A stretch of DNA of 64,000 bases, taken from NCBI RefSeq assembly GCF_041287255.1, contig NZ_JBGGTX010000002.1:868001-932000 (forward strand). The letters are read 5' to 3'. The notes under the pieces are model-generated. The model was given only the letters and a program-made list of their open reading frames with translations, was not told where the DNA came from and did not search any database. The translations under genes and the position numbers were made by a program. Positions within the stretch are counted from its first letter, which is position 1. Every line of letters begins with the position of its first letter. The DNA comes from Tamlana flava (GTDB lineage Bacteria; Bacteroidota; Bacteroidia; Flavobacteriales; Flavobacteriaceae). Below, one piece after another: positions 8,923-17,021 of this stretch.

Positions 8923-10596
8923 ATGAAAAAATTAATATTGGCTATGTTTTTGCTAGTTGTTGGGGTTTCATGTAAATCACAAACTCAAGTAATCTCAAAA
9001 GATACGGAAGCCCAGTTATCAACCCCGAAATTGGTTGTTGGCATTGTGGTAGACCAAATGCGTTATGATTACCTCACTCGATTTTACAACAAATATGGCG
9101 AAGGTGGTTTTAAACGTTTGGTGAATGAGGGGTTTAACTGTAAAAATAACCATTTTAATTATGTGACGACAAAAACAGGGCCTGGCCACGCTTCAATTTA
9201 CACGGGAACAACGCCAAAGTACCATGGCATTATTGGTAACGATTGGTTCGATAAAAACTTAAAAAAGAACGTGAACTGTGTAGAGGACAATTCAGTAAAT
9301 CCAGTTGGAACGGATAGTAAAGATGGAAAAAAATCGCCCCACAGAATGCTGTCCACAACATTTGCTGATGAAAACAGGTTGTTTACCCAATTTAGGGGAA
9401 AAACAATCGGAATATCTCTAAAGCATCGTGGTGCCATTTTGTCGGCAGGACATACAGCTAATGGGGCGTATTGGTTGGATTATGAGCATGACGGTGTTGG
9501 AAATTGGATTACCAGTACATTTTATATGGAAGAATTGCCAAAGTGGGTAGACGATTTTAACAAATCGGATATAACGGAGTCTTATTTTAAAGATTGGCAA
9601 ACCCTTTATAGTATTGATACATATTTTGAAAGCGGCGATGATGTAAGTCCTTATGAAGGTGGATTTAAAGGGAAAGAGCCTTCTACATTTTCTTATGATT
9701 TGAAGCAATTAAGAAAAAACAATGGCAACTTTGATGTCATAGCAGAGTCACCCTATGGAAATAGTTTAATAACCGATTTTGCAATTGCAGCCATCGACGG
9801 TGAGCAATTGGGAAAAGATGAAATTACCGATGTTTTGACCATAAGTTACTCAAGCACAGATAAGGTTGGGCATACCTTTGGGCCGAATTCTAAAGAAATA
9901 GAAGATACTTATTTGAGGTTGGATTTGGATCTTGAACGCCTTTTTAAAACTTTGGATGCTAAAGTAGGTATTGGTGAATACACCGTTTTTTTAACCTCCG
10001 ATCATGGGGCACCTTATGCTCCAGGATACTTGCAATCTAAAAAAATACCGGCAGGTTTTTTTGACGAAAGTTCTATGCGCAAGGAAATGAACTCATTTTT
10101 ATTGAATAAACATGGCGTTTCCAATTTGGTTTTAAGCAGAATTAATAACCAAATATTCTTTGATCATGAAGCCATCAATGAAAATAACCTGGATTTAGAA
10201 GATTTAAAGGAAGAAGTTGCCTTAAAATTATTGGAATATGAGTTGATTGATAAAGTTTATGTAACCTCAGAAATTAATCAATTGGAAGCCCCCGAAGGTT
10301 ATATTGAAACCTTGCTTTCTAATGGACATAGTCAAAAACGTTCGGGCGAAGTTTTGTTTGTCTATAATCCTTCCGTTTTTAATGATACTTCCTGGAACAG
10401 AACAGGAACTGACCACCATACAGGGCTATCTTACGATACCCATGTCCCCTTATTGTTTTTTGGCAAAGGCATCAGGCATGGGCAAACACTTCAAAAAACG
10501 GAGATTACCGATATCTCACCAACCATATCTGCTCTTTTGGGAATCAGTTTTCCAAATGCCAACATTGGTCAGCCGTTAGGCTTCATTTTTGAATAG
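8923..10596 (+). CDS. pafA: PafA-like alkaline phosphatase, lipoprotein
   Basis: Secreted zinc phosphomonoesterase of the PafA group in the alkaline phosphatase superfamily, expected to release phosphate from organic esters. Residues 1-17 are a lipoprotein signal (GVSC, Cys17). Superfamily metal and catalytic residues are visible: D44 in VVDQMRYD, nucleophile Thr85 in TKTGPGHAS, Asn106, the Lys-x-Arg pair in SLKHRG that marks PafA, then DKVGHTFGP, SDHGA and GTDHHTG for the remaining zinc ligands. At 557 residues the length fits. It stands alone and is followed by a 396-base gap. Confidence 0.9.
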   Translation: MKKLILAMFLLVVGVSCKSQTQVISKDTEAQLSTPKLVVGIVVDQMRYDYLTRFYNKYGEGGFKRLVNEGFNCKNNHFNYVTTKTGPGHASIYTGTTPKYHGIIGNDWFDKNLKKNVNCVEDNSVNPVGTDSKDGKKSPHRMLSTTFADENRLFTQFRGKTIGISLKHRGAILSAGHTANGAYWLDYEHDGVGNWITSTFYMEELPKWVDDFNKSDITESYFKDWQTLYSIDTYFESGDDVSPYEGGFKGKEPSTFSYDLKQLRKNNGNFDVIAESPYGNSLITDFAIAAIDGEQLGKDEITDVLTISYSSTDKVGHTFGPNSKEIEDTYLRLDLDLERLFKTLDAKVGIGEYTVFLTSDHGAPYAPGYLQSKKIPAGFFDESSMRKEMNSFLLNKHGVSNLVLSRINNQIFFDHEAINENNLDLEDLKEEVALKLLEYELIDKVYVTSEINQLEAPEGYIETLLSNGHSQKRSGEVLFVYNPSVFNDTSWNRTGTDHHTGLSYDTHVPLLFFGKGIRHGQTLQKTEITDISPTISALLGISFPNANIGQPLGFIFE

Positions 10597-10992
10597 CATA
10601 GTTGCTTAGAGAGGCTCCTGAACAGTATATTTGGGTTTTTGTTAATTAAGAAAGACTATTTAAGCGTCGGTGATTTTCTTGTGTCCTCTAAAAGATAGGT
10701 GGTTAAGTAAATTAACCTATGACATCATATCTTAAAAAGCTATTTTCTTCTAAAAATAGGATAATCCCTTACCATATTTTGATGAAAATTGAATTTCATT
10801 GAAAACTAACGATACAATTAATAACTTTTTTAGTCTTAGAAGAGAACTTATTTGAACTGATTTGAATCTTCTAAAAGCTTTAAAACTTATATCTGCGACA
10901 TAACGATTATATCTGCATTTAAGATACTATTTAGTTAAAAAAACTAGCCTTTTACTTATCTTAAGTAGCCAAAAATATTAAATCAGATAGTT
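10597..10992. other. Gene-free region of 396 bases
   Basis: No open reading frame of credible composition was found. It holds a short inverted repeat (GGTTAA and TTAACC, about 10700-10717), an AT-rich tract, and two exact direct copies of TTATATCTGC at 10887-10896 and 10907-10916, exactly 20 bases apart. The region is the likely promoter area of the repeat protein gene at 10993, but no TAnnTTTG box is obvious. Confidence 0.5.
10887..10916 (+). promoter_or_regulatory. Direct repeats, candidate operator
   Basis: TTATATCTGC occurs twice with a 20-base period, that is, two helical turns apart on the same face of the DNA. It lies 77 bases before the ATG of the acidic repeat protein gene. Such spacing is typical of binding sites for tandem dimeric regulators. 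Regulatory function is inferred only. Confidence 0.35.
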
Positions 10993-13452
10993 ATGAAAGA
11001 AAATGTACAATGTTTCTCCCCAAATCTGATTTTTTCAAAAATTAAACCCTTCCTACTTTTAACGCTAATTAGTTTTTTGTCCTTCAATTCCCTAAAAGCT
11101 CAAAATTCCAATGCTAATCCCAACGGACATGATAATGCTAACGAAAATGCGACGGTTTATGGTGGTGAAGTTGCCATAGATGATAAAGATGGACCAACAG
11201 AAGCTGATGCCTGTATTGGTGACGATGTCGAGGACATTGTTAATTTCCATGTGGAAGGAGCTTCCGGAAGACTCAAACAATGGGTTATAACAGATGAAGA
11301 AGGTTATATTTTGTATTTACCCGAAGAACCCTCATTCGACTTTAATAATGAAGAGGAAGAAGGCACCTTAAGAGTATATCATTTATCCTATAATGGAATT
11401 AAGCCTTTAGTGAAACCGTTTAGGCATAAGCATGTTAAAAATTTATTTACAGACTTAAAAGGAAAATATCATGTTTCAAAAAATTATGTTACTGTGAATT
11501 TAATCCAACAACCAGAAGGTGGTGATATTGCTTTGGAAGATGGCTCCACTGAAATCGAAATTTGTGCTGGTGATGGTATTTCCGATTTATTTAATGTTAA
11601 CGCAACAGGCGCTGACGGAGGACAAGGTGTTCAATTTTTATGGGTCATTACAGATACCGATTATAATATAACGGCTACATCAGAAGGCAATAGTTTTGAT
11701 TTTGAAGACGATGGTGATGGAGTAAGTTTGATTTGGCATTTAAGCTATGCGGAAAATGTAGATTTGACTGGTGTAACAAATGCTTTGGAAATAATGGGAT
11801 GTTATGATTTATCAAATGAAATAACCGTTATTAGAAATGGTGTGAACGCAGGAAACATTGAAATTGCTGACGGCGGTGGCACCGAAATTGAAATTTGCGC
11901 TGGAGATGGTGTTAGTGATGCTTTTGATGTTGAGGTTACTGGCGACTTATTAGGAGACAATATGGGTTGGGTTATAACCAATAATGCAGATGACCCTGAA
12001 ATATTGGCCTTACCTGATGGGCCACCATTTGATTTGGAAGGTGCTGGAGATGGTGTATGCCTTATTTGGCATATAGCTTATGAGGATGGATTAGAAGGTG
12101 CAGCTGTTGGTAATAATGTTTCCGCATTATCAGGGTGTTTTGTTTTGTCAAATGCCATTGAAGTTACCAGAAATGGTGTAAACGCTGGAGTAATTGCAAT
12201 AGCAAATGATGGAGGTACAGCAATCGAAATCTGTGCTGGAGATGGCGTTAGTGATGCTTTTGATGTTGAGGTTACCGGTGATTTATTGGGTGATAATATG
12301 GCTTGGGTCATAACCAATAATGCCGATGACCCTGAAATATTGGCCTTACCTGATGGGCCACCATTTGATTTGGAAGGTGCTGGAGATGGTGTATGCCTTA
12401 TTTGGCATATAGCTTATGAAGATGGATTAGAAGGTGCGGCTGTTGGTAATAATGTTTCCGCATTATCAGGGTGTTTTGTTTTGTCTAATGCTATCGAAGT
12501 TACAAGAAATGGTGTAAATGCAGGAGATATTGCAATAGCTGAAGGTGGCGGAACTGAGATAGAAATTTGTGCTGGAGATGGCAATAGCGATGCCTTTAAT
12601 GTTGATGTTAGCGGAGATTTGATGGGAGATAATATGGCTTGGGTAATCACGAACGATGCAGCTGATCCTGAAATATTAGCATTGCCCGATGGTCCACCTT
12701 TTGATTTAGAAGAGGCTTCAGATGGTACCTGCCTTATTTGGCATATAGCTTTTGAAGATGGATTGGAAGGTGTAGCCGTTGGTAATAATGTTTCTACCTT
12801 ATCAGGATGCTTTAGTTTATCTAATCCAATTACAGTAATAAGGAATGAAGTTGACGGAGGCACGATTACAGGTGGAACGGAAAACAGTTTTAGTTTTACT
12901 ATTGGAGACGGAACAGCTGATATGATTGCCGAAGGAGAAATCACTCTAGAAGGTAATGTAGGTGATAATTCCGCTTGGATTGTAACCAATGAAGATGCCA
13001 CCATTATTCTTGGATTGCCTGAAAATTATTGGGATGTTAATTTTGATGAAGCAGGTGCTGGAACGTGTTTAGTTTGGCACATGAGTTATGAGGATGGACT
13101 GGAAGGGTTGGTGCCTCCAGATGATGGAGACCATATGGTGTCAAGTTTGGAAGGTTGTTTTGATTTATCAAATTCAATTTCAGTAGTAAGAACTGAAACA
13201 AGTGGAAAAGTCGCTTTATATCCGAATCCTTCCAAAAGCTCAGTTAATATTGACTATTCAGGATTTAATGCTAATGAAATCAATATTAGTATCTATAGCT
13301 TGTCAAGCGTACAATTGATTAACAAAAACTTAAGTACAGTAAGCCAAAAGATTTCATTAGATGTAAGTTCGTATGAAAAAGGTATGTATTTCATGAAAGT
13401 CACGAATATTCAAACTGGTGAAAGCATAATTAAACGTTTAGTAATAGAATAG
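10993..13452 (+). CDS. Acidic tandem-repeat surface protein with T9SS sorting domain
   Basis: A secreted 819-residue protein. A signal peptide ends near residue 36 (SLKAQ), followed by an Asn/Asp-rich segment and then tandem units of about 112 residues. Each unit has a shared pattern: EICAGDG, WVIT, ILALPDGPPFDLE, CLIWHIAYEDGLEG, and a closing GCF-LSN-I-V-RNGVN. The units start at 11836, 12172, 12508 and 12844, exactly 336 bases apart, with diverged units before and after. The last 75 residues (ALYPNPSKSSVNI, ending KRLVIE) are a type A T9SS sorting domain, so it is exported and probably anchored to the cell surface. The units are strongly acidic and each keeps two cysteines. The function is unknown; adhesion or calcium-dependent matrix building is possible. 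A terminator follows at 13482. Confidence 0.85.
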   Translation: MKENVQCFSPNLIFSKIKPFLLLTLISFLSFNSLKAQNSNANPNGHDNANENATVYGGEVAIDDKDGPTEADACIGDDVEDIVNFHVEGASGRLKQWVITDEEGYILYLPEEPSFDFNNEEEEGTLRVYHLSYNGIKPLVKPFRHKHVKNLFTDLKGKYHVSKNYVTVNLIQQPEGGDIALEDGSTEIEICAGDGISDLFNVNATGADGGQGVQFLWVITDTDYNITATSEGNSFDFEDDGDGVSLIWHLSYAENVDLTGVTNALEIMGCYDLSNEITVIRNGVNAGNIEIADGGGTEIEICAGDGVSDAFDVEVTGDLLGDNMGWVITNNADDPEILALPDGPPFDLEGAGDGVCLIWHIAYEDGLEGAAVGNNVSALSGCFVLSNAIEVTRNGVNAGVIAIANDGGTAIEICAGDGVSDAFDVEVTGDLLGDNMAWVITNNADDPEILALPDGPPFDLEGAGDGVCLIWHIAYEDGLEGAAVGNNVSALSGCFVLSNAIEVTRNGVNAGDIAIAEGGGTEIEICAGDGNSDAFNVDVSGDLMGDNMAWVITNDAADPEILALPDGPPFDLEEASDGTCLIWHIAFEDGLEGVAVGNNVSTLSGCFSLSNPITVIRNEVDGGTITGGTENSFSFTIGDGTADMIAEGEITLEGNVGDNSAWIVTNEDATIILGLPENYWDVNFDEAGAGTCLVWHMSYEDGLEGLVPPDDGDHMVSSLEGCFDLSNSISVVRTETSGKVALYPNPSKSSVNIDYSGFNANEINISIYSLSSVQLINKNLSTVSQKISLDVSSYEKGMYFMKVTNIQTGESIIKRLVIE
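11836..12843 (+). repeat. Three in-frame 336-bp tandem coding repeats
   Basis: Units at 11836-12171, 12172-12507 and 12508-12843 are exactly 336 bases each. Units one and two are almost identical over about 170 bases (11990-12160 against 12326-12496, with only a few synonymous changes), while the third has drifted further. This indicates recent duplication or gene conversion. Confidence 0.85.
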
Positions 13453-13481
13453 GTTTTTTAAAAAGTATGTAATGAATTATA

Positions 13482-13515
13482 AAAGGCTCTAAGGATGTTT
13501 AGAGCCTTTGTCTTA
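13482..13515 (+). terminator. Rho-independent terminator after the repeat protein gene
   Basis: A perfect 10-bp stem (AAAGGCTCTA at 13482-13491 with TAGAGCCTTT at 13500-13509) has an 8-base loop and is followed by a T-rich but interrupted tail. It lies 30 bases after the stop of the acidic repeat protein. Confidence 0.7.
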
Positions 13516-13660
13516 TCTTGATTTTTAGAAAAGGGTTGCTTTTGCCGGTAAGTCTAGCGATGAATGTAAATCTATATTTCAAGCCAAGTTGGTAACCGTT
13601 GGAGTTTGTTTTGAAATGAAAAGCGACAATTGCTAAATAACCTTTATACTGGGATTCAAC
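13499..13660 (-). pseudogene. Possible remnant of a beta-barrel protein C-terminus
   Basis: Read on the minus strand, 53 codons are open to a stop at 13499-13501. Part reads NGYQLGLKYRF, which resembles the last strands of small outer membrane beta-barrel proteins. There is no start codon, a stop lies immediately upstream in frame, and the end overlaps the terminator on the other strand. It may be chance; the support is only this short resemblance. Confidence 0.15.
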
Positions 13661-13683
13661 CTATTTAAACAAAATCCTTGATT

Positions 13684-16600
13684 TTATCTTGTAATTATTT
13701 TAAAGCTTTGTCTTTCCTTGTCTGCCTCAATGGTTACAATATAAATTCCTGAAGACAACATCGTCGAAAAGGATGTATCATTTAATTTCTTATTTAAAAT
13801 TTTGCTTCCTGTAAGCGTGAAAATTTGCAGATTAGCATTGAGAGGCATGCTTTTTATATATAATATTTGATTTTCAGAATATATGCGTACGTCTTTCTTA
13901 AACACATGTGAATCGGTTGATAAAACATTAGCAAATCCCAAACGATTTGTATTAACAAACCTCACTTTATAAGGCCATTGTTCATCATTAGTATTATTGT
14001 CATCCCATGCATGTCTCCAATGACTTGTTGGAGCACCAGAAACAACAAACCATAATTTGGACGTGTTTGCTGGGCATTCAAAACTAATATCGCCTATCCC
14101 ATTATTAACTGTCATATTTGTCTCTGTTATTTCGCTATAAACCCGGGTGCCATCTGTTTTTAAGGCAACAAACCCGTATCGCCAGCCTCCATAGTTTCCG
14201 TTAATATTACGAAAACCACTAGCCCCGACCAAACCTTCAAAGCTTGCGGTAACTGTTGTGGCTATTGCTGGGGCATTAAGTTTAATAATGTTATGTCCAT
14301 AGTTTTCTGGACAGACAGAAGGGTCAACCATCCAATAATCATTGGCTACTTGATTCATTTTTGGCTGAGGGCGATTTGTTACTTGACCGGCACCATACGA
14401 TTTTAATGCAGGAATATCCCATGTCGTGAATTTTGCCCCACAATAGTACATCTCATCATTAAACTGATTTTGATTAATTCCTGTTATACGCTTATAAGCC
14501 TCTACGGGATCCTCTGGTTTTATCGATTCATTCCATAAACGACCAATTATATCAATGCCGTGTAAATCGGACCAATAGTCTTGAATAAAAAAGTTTTCAT
14601 AGAGAGGAGCTTCATGCAGAATATTTTTATGCACGTTACTCATATAACCCCCAAACCATTCATTGTTAAACTGAGAAAAAGGGAAAATCTTATAGGCTTG
14701 CCATTGTGCACACTGTTCCCACCAGCAATTTCCCCCTGAAGCACCTGCGCCAAAGCCGTACATCCAGCCATTAAAATCATTGTTATCGCAATGTACCTGA
14801 TATTGGAAACAGTGGCCAACTTCATGTGCAATTGTTTGTCCTCCTCTTGAAGAAAGAGCCCAGGGCGTCAGCGTAAGCAGTCCAATTGTGTCATCAACAC
14901 CAGATCCTGAGGCTTCCCAACCAGAATCGTACCTTAGTCGAATAATCATTTTAAATTGATCTGTTTTTGAATCTCCAATGGTTATAAACTTAAGCGTATT
15001 TGCATAGAATTCGAAACACGTTTCTGCCAAGGCCAAACAATCATCAATTGTAGCATTTGAATTATTGCCAAAGCCAGGTTCCCAAAATAAGATCCAGTTT
15101 TTGGACTGTTTGCTTCTTGTATAGCTCCAGTTGTTTTCTGGGTTATTTACATCACCCATCATCCATGTAGGAATATGGGTTTGTTTATCCACACTTTGAA
15201 CTACTGTCTTTAAATCTAATGTGGCATTATTGATTTCAACCAATGTCAAGTCAAAATTAATCACTGTTGTATTGGCTGTGGCAATGGCAGGCTCTAGGGC
15301 GTCCTTTTTCCCCTGATTATCCACATACCAAACCAAAACTTCATTGGCATAATCTATAGCGTCTTGCAGGTTCGCATAAGCTTGCAGAGATACTTCTGCA
15401 TTGTTAATAGCAGTTTTCAGTGCTTCAAACGCATCCGTTAAATCTTCTAAAACAAGCGGATTTGCGCTAATGGCCGCCTGCGCAGTTGAAATGGCATTAT
15501 TTAATTCAGCTTTTGCCGAATTCTGAACATTTTGGCTCAACCATCCGTTAGCTACATCAATTAAATCACTGACATATAAGGCATAATCATCAATATTATA
15601 TTGTCCTATATACTTTAAGGTAAAATTATCGCAGGCAACCCAATTGCCCGTAGCATTTTCTGTTTTGAACCCGATAGGCACCTCATTATCCACTACAGTA
15701 AAATTAACCTGTCGGACATCAAAAATATCTACTGCTGTATTTCGATATCCGGCAAAAAGAAATGCTCCGGTTTGTGGGTTTGCTGTGCTTTGCTGAATAT
15801 TACCGGCTCCTGCCGATAGAATATAATTACCATTAGGTATTCCTGTTAATAGTTGTTGTATGCTCACATCGGGAACCTGGTCTCCAGAATTTACCCATCT
15901 CTCAACGTATACACTGCCCACTTTTTCTGGAAAAGCTGTGTTGGTTTGGGTAAACAATCCGTTGTTGGTCCAACCGTTGAATAAAGATTCAAAACTTGGG
16001 TTAACAATATATTTCGTCATGTCAAGTGGGTTATCTACGGAAGCCCTGTCTAATTTAAACTGAAAAACCGATGTGCTAAGATTTTCAATGCCTTGGGTTA
16101 ATTCGGATGCTGTTGTTGCTGTATCACGAATGGATATTGCCGTATCAATTGCGGCTGTTAATTCCACTGTAGGGTTCTGAAGTCCTTCAGCTTCAGTTAT
16201 GGCCGATTGCAATTCAGACCTGAGCTGCTCATTAATGAGCTCCCCAATATCAGATGTGGTAAGCGCCCGATTAAATATTCTAAAATCAGCAATATCTCCA
16301 TTCAAATAAGGGTCTGGCCACTGCGATTTACCTATGTAATTTTGTGTAAAATTACCAGAACCTAACATAACTGGAGAATTGCTTATCCCGTTTTGTCCAA
16401 CCAGAAGCCCATTAAGGTACAACTTGGCAATAGTTCCGGAGTATGTTATGGTTACATGAGACCACGTTCCTTCTGGCAAAGGATTACTTCCATCTACAGA
16501 CTGCTCCACGCCATTGTAACTAATGGCATAACGTAAGTTCCCACTTCCTGATTGTGGGCACAAAAACATATAGTTTGATGTATTGAAACCGAAATCGAAA

Positions 16601-16977
16601 ATACGCGCCCAAGTAGCATTCTTATTTACATAAACCCAACAGGCAATGGAAAATTCAGATAAAGACGCCAGCATCACGTTGGTATTGCCAGGATTGTTTA
16701 TGGCGAGATAACTGCCTTCTACTCCATCTAAATTCAATACAGTTTTATAACCACTAGTTCCAATGTTTGCATTACCATTAAAGATAGCGGCATTCCCATT
16801 TCCAGAATCATCATTCACTATACTTCCAGCAACATTGGTGAATGAATAATGCATTTGTAGTCCAGTGGTTATGTCTTGTGAAAATAAATTAGCAACTAGA
16901 AAGAAACTGGCTATAAAAAAATTAAATTTTCTAAATAATATCAAATTACCAATCACGCGTGTTTTTTTAATGTTCAT
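13684..16977 (-). CDS. Secreted LamG/HExxH metallopeptidase-like protein, T9SS
   Basis: A 1097-residue exported protein. In order: signal peptide (to about 34), a LamG/concanavalin-like domain (about 40-245), a helical FIVAR-like segment (about 248-312), a beta-rich carbohydrate-binding-like domain (about 315-455), further FIVAR-like helices (about 465-600), then a catalytic-looking domain containing HEVGH (H718, E719, H722) and a later WWEQ (E754) that could be the third zinc ligand. The C-terminal 70 residues are a T9SS sorting domain. The HExxH domain resembles DUF6055, whose activity is not established. It is last in a block of pectin-degrading genes, 44 bases from the next enzyme, so it may act on wall glycoproteins or be a carbohydrate-active enzyme with a zincin fold. 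The LamG module resembles that of the neighbouring glycoside hydrolase. Confidence 0.75.
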   Translation of the reverse strand: MNIKKTRVIGNLILFRKFNFFIASFFLVANLFSQDITTGLQMHYSFTNVAGSIVNDDSGNGNAAIFNGNANIGTSGYKTVLNLDGVEGSYLAINNPGNTNVMLASLSEFSIACWVYVNKNATWARIFDFGFNTSNYMFLCPQSGSGNLRYAISYNGVEQSVDGSNPLPEGTWSHVTITYSGTIAKLYLNGLLVGQNGISNSPVMLGSGNFTQNYIGKSQWPDPYLNGDIADFRIFNRALTTSDIGELINEQLRSELQSAITEAEGLQNPTVELTAAIDTAISIRDTATTASELTQGIENLSTSVFQFKLDRASVDNPLDMTKYIVNPSFESLFNGWTNNGLFTQTNTAFPEKVGSVYVERWVNSGDQVPDVSIQQLLTGIPNGNYILSAGAGNIQQSTANPQTGAFLFAGYRNTAVDIFDVRQVNFTVVDNEVPIGFKTENATGNWVACDNFTLKYIGQYNIDDYALYVSDLIDVANGWLSQNVQNSAKAELNNAISTAQAAISANPLVLEDLTDAFEALKTAINNAEVSLQAYANLQDAIDYANEVLVWYVDNQGKKDALEPAIATANTTVINFDLTLVEINNATLDLKTVVQSVDKQTHIPTWMMGDVNNPENNWSYTRSKQSKNWILFWEPGFGNNSNATIDDCLALAETCFEFYANTLKFITIGDSKTDQFKMIIRLRYDSGWEASGSGVDDTIGLLTLTPWALSSRGGQTIAHEVGHCFQYQVHCDNNDFNGWMYGFGAGASGGNCWWEQCAQWQAYKIFPFSQFNNEWFGGYMSNVHKNILHEAPLYENFFIQDYWSDLHGIDIIGRLWNESIKPEDPVEAYKRITGINQNQFNDEMYYCGAKFTTWDIPALKSYGAGQVTNRPQPKMNQVANDYWMVDPSVCPENYGHNIIKLNAPAIATTVTASFEGLVGASGFRNINGNYGGWRYGFVALKTDGTRVYSEITETNMTVNNGIGDISFECPANTSKLWFVVSGAPTSHWRHAWDDNNTNDEQWPYKVRFVNTNRLGFANVLSTDSHVFKKDVRIYSENQILYIKSMPLNANLQIFTLTGSKILNKKLNDTSFSTMLSSGIYIVTIEADKERQSFKIITR

Positions 16978-17021
16978 TTATAGTGCTATTAACTTTTATA
17001 TGTATGCTTGCTGAATCAGTA

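Noticed and set aside
11836..12843. CRISPR-like or satellite repeat array
   Set aside because: The repeats are 336 bases, in frame and without spacers; they are protein repeats.
12414..13004. 196-codon open frame on the minus strand inside the acidic repeat protein gene
   Set aside because: It follows the repeat pattern of the real gene in antisense, with serine/proline-rich composition; a shadow frame.
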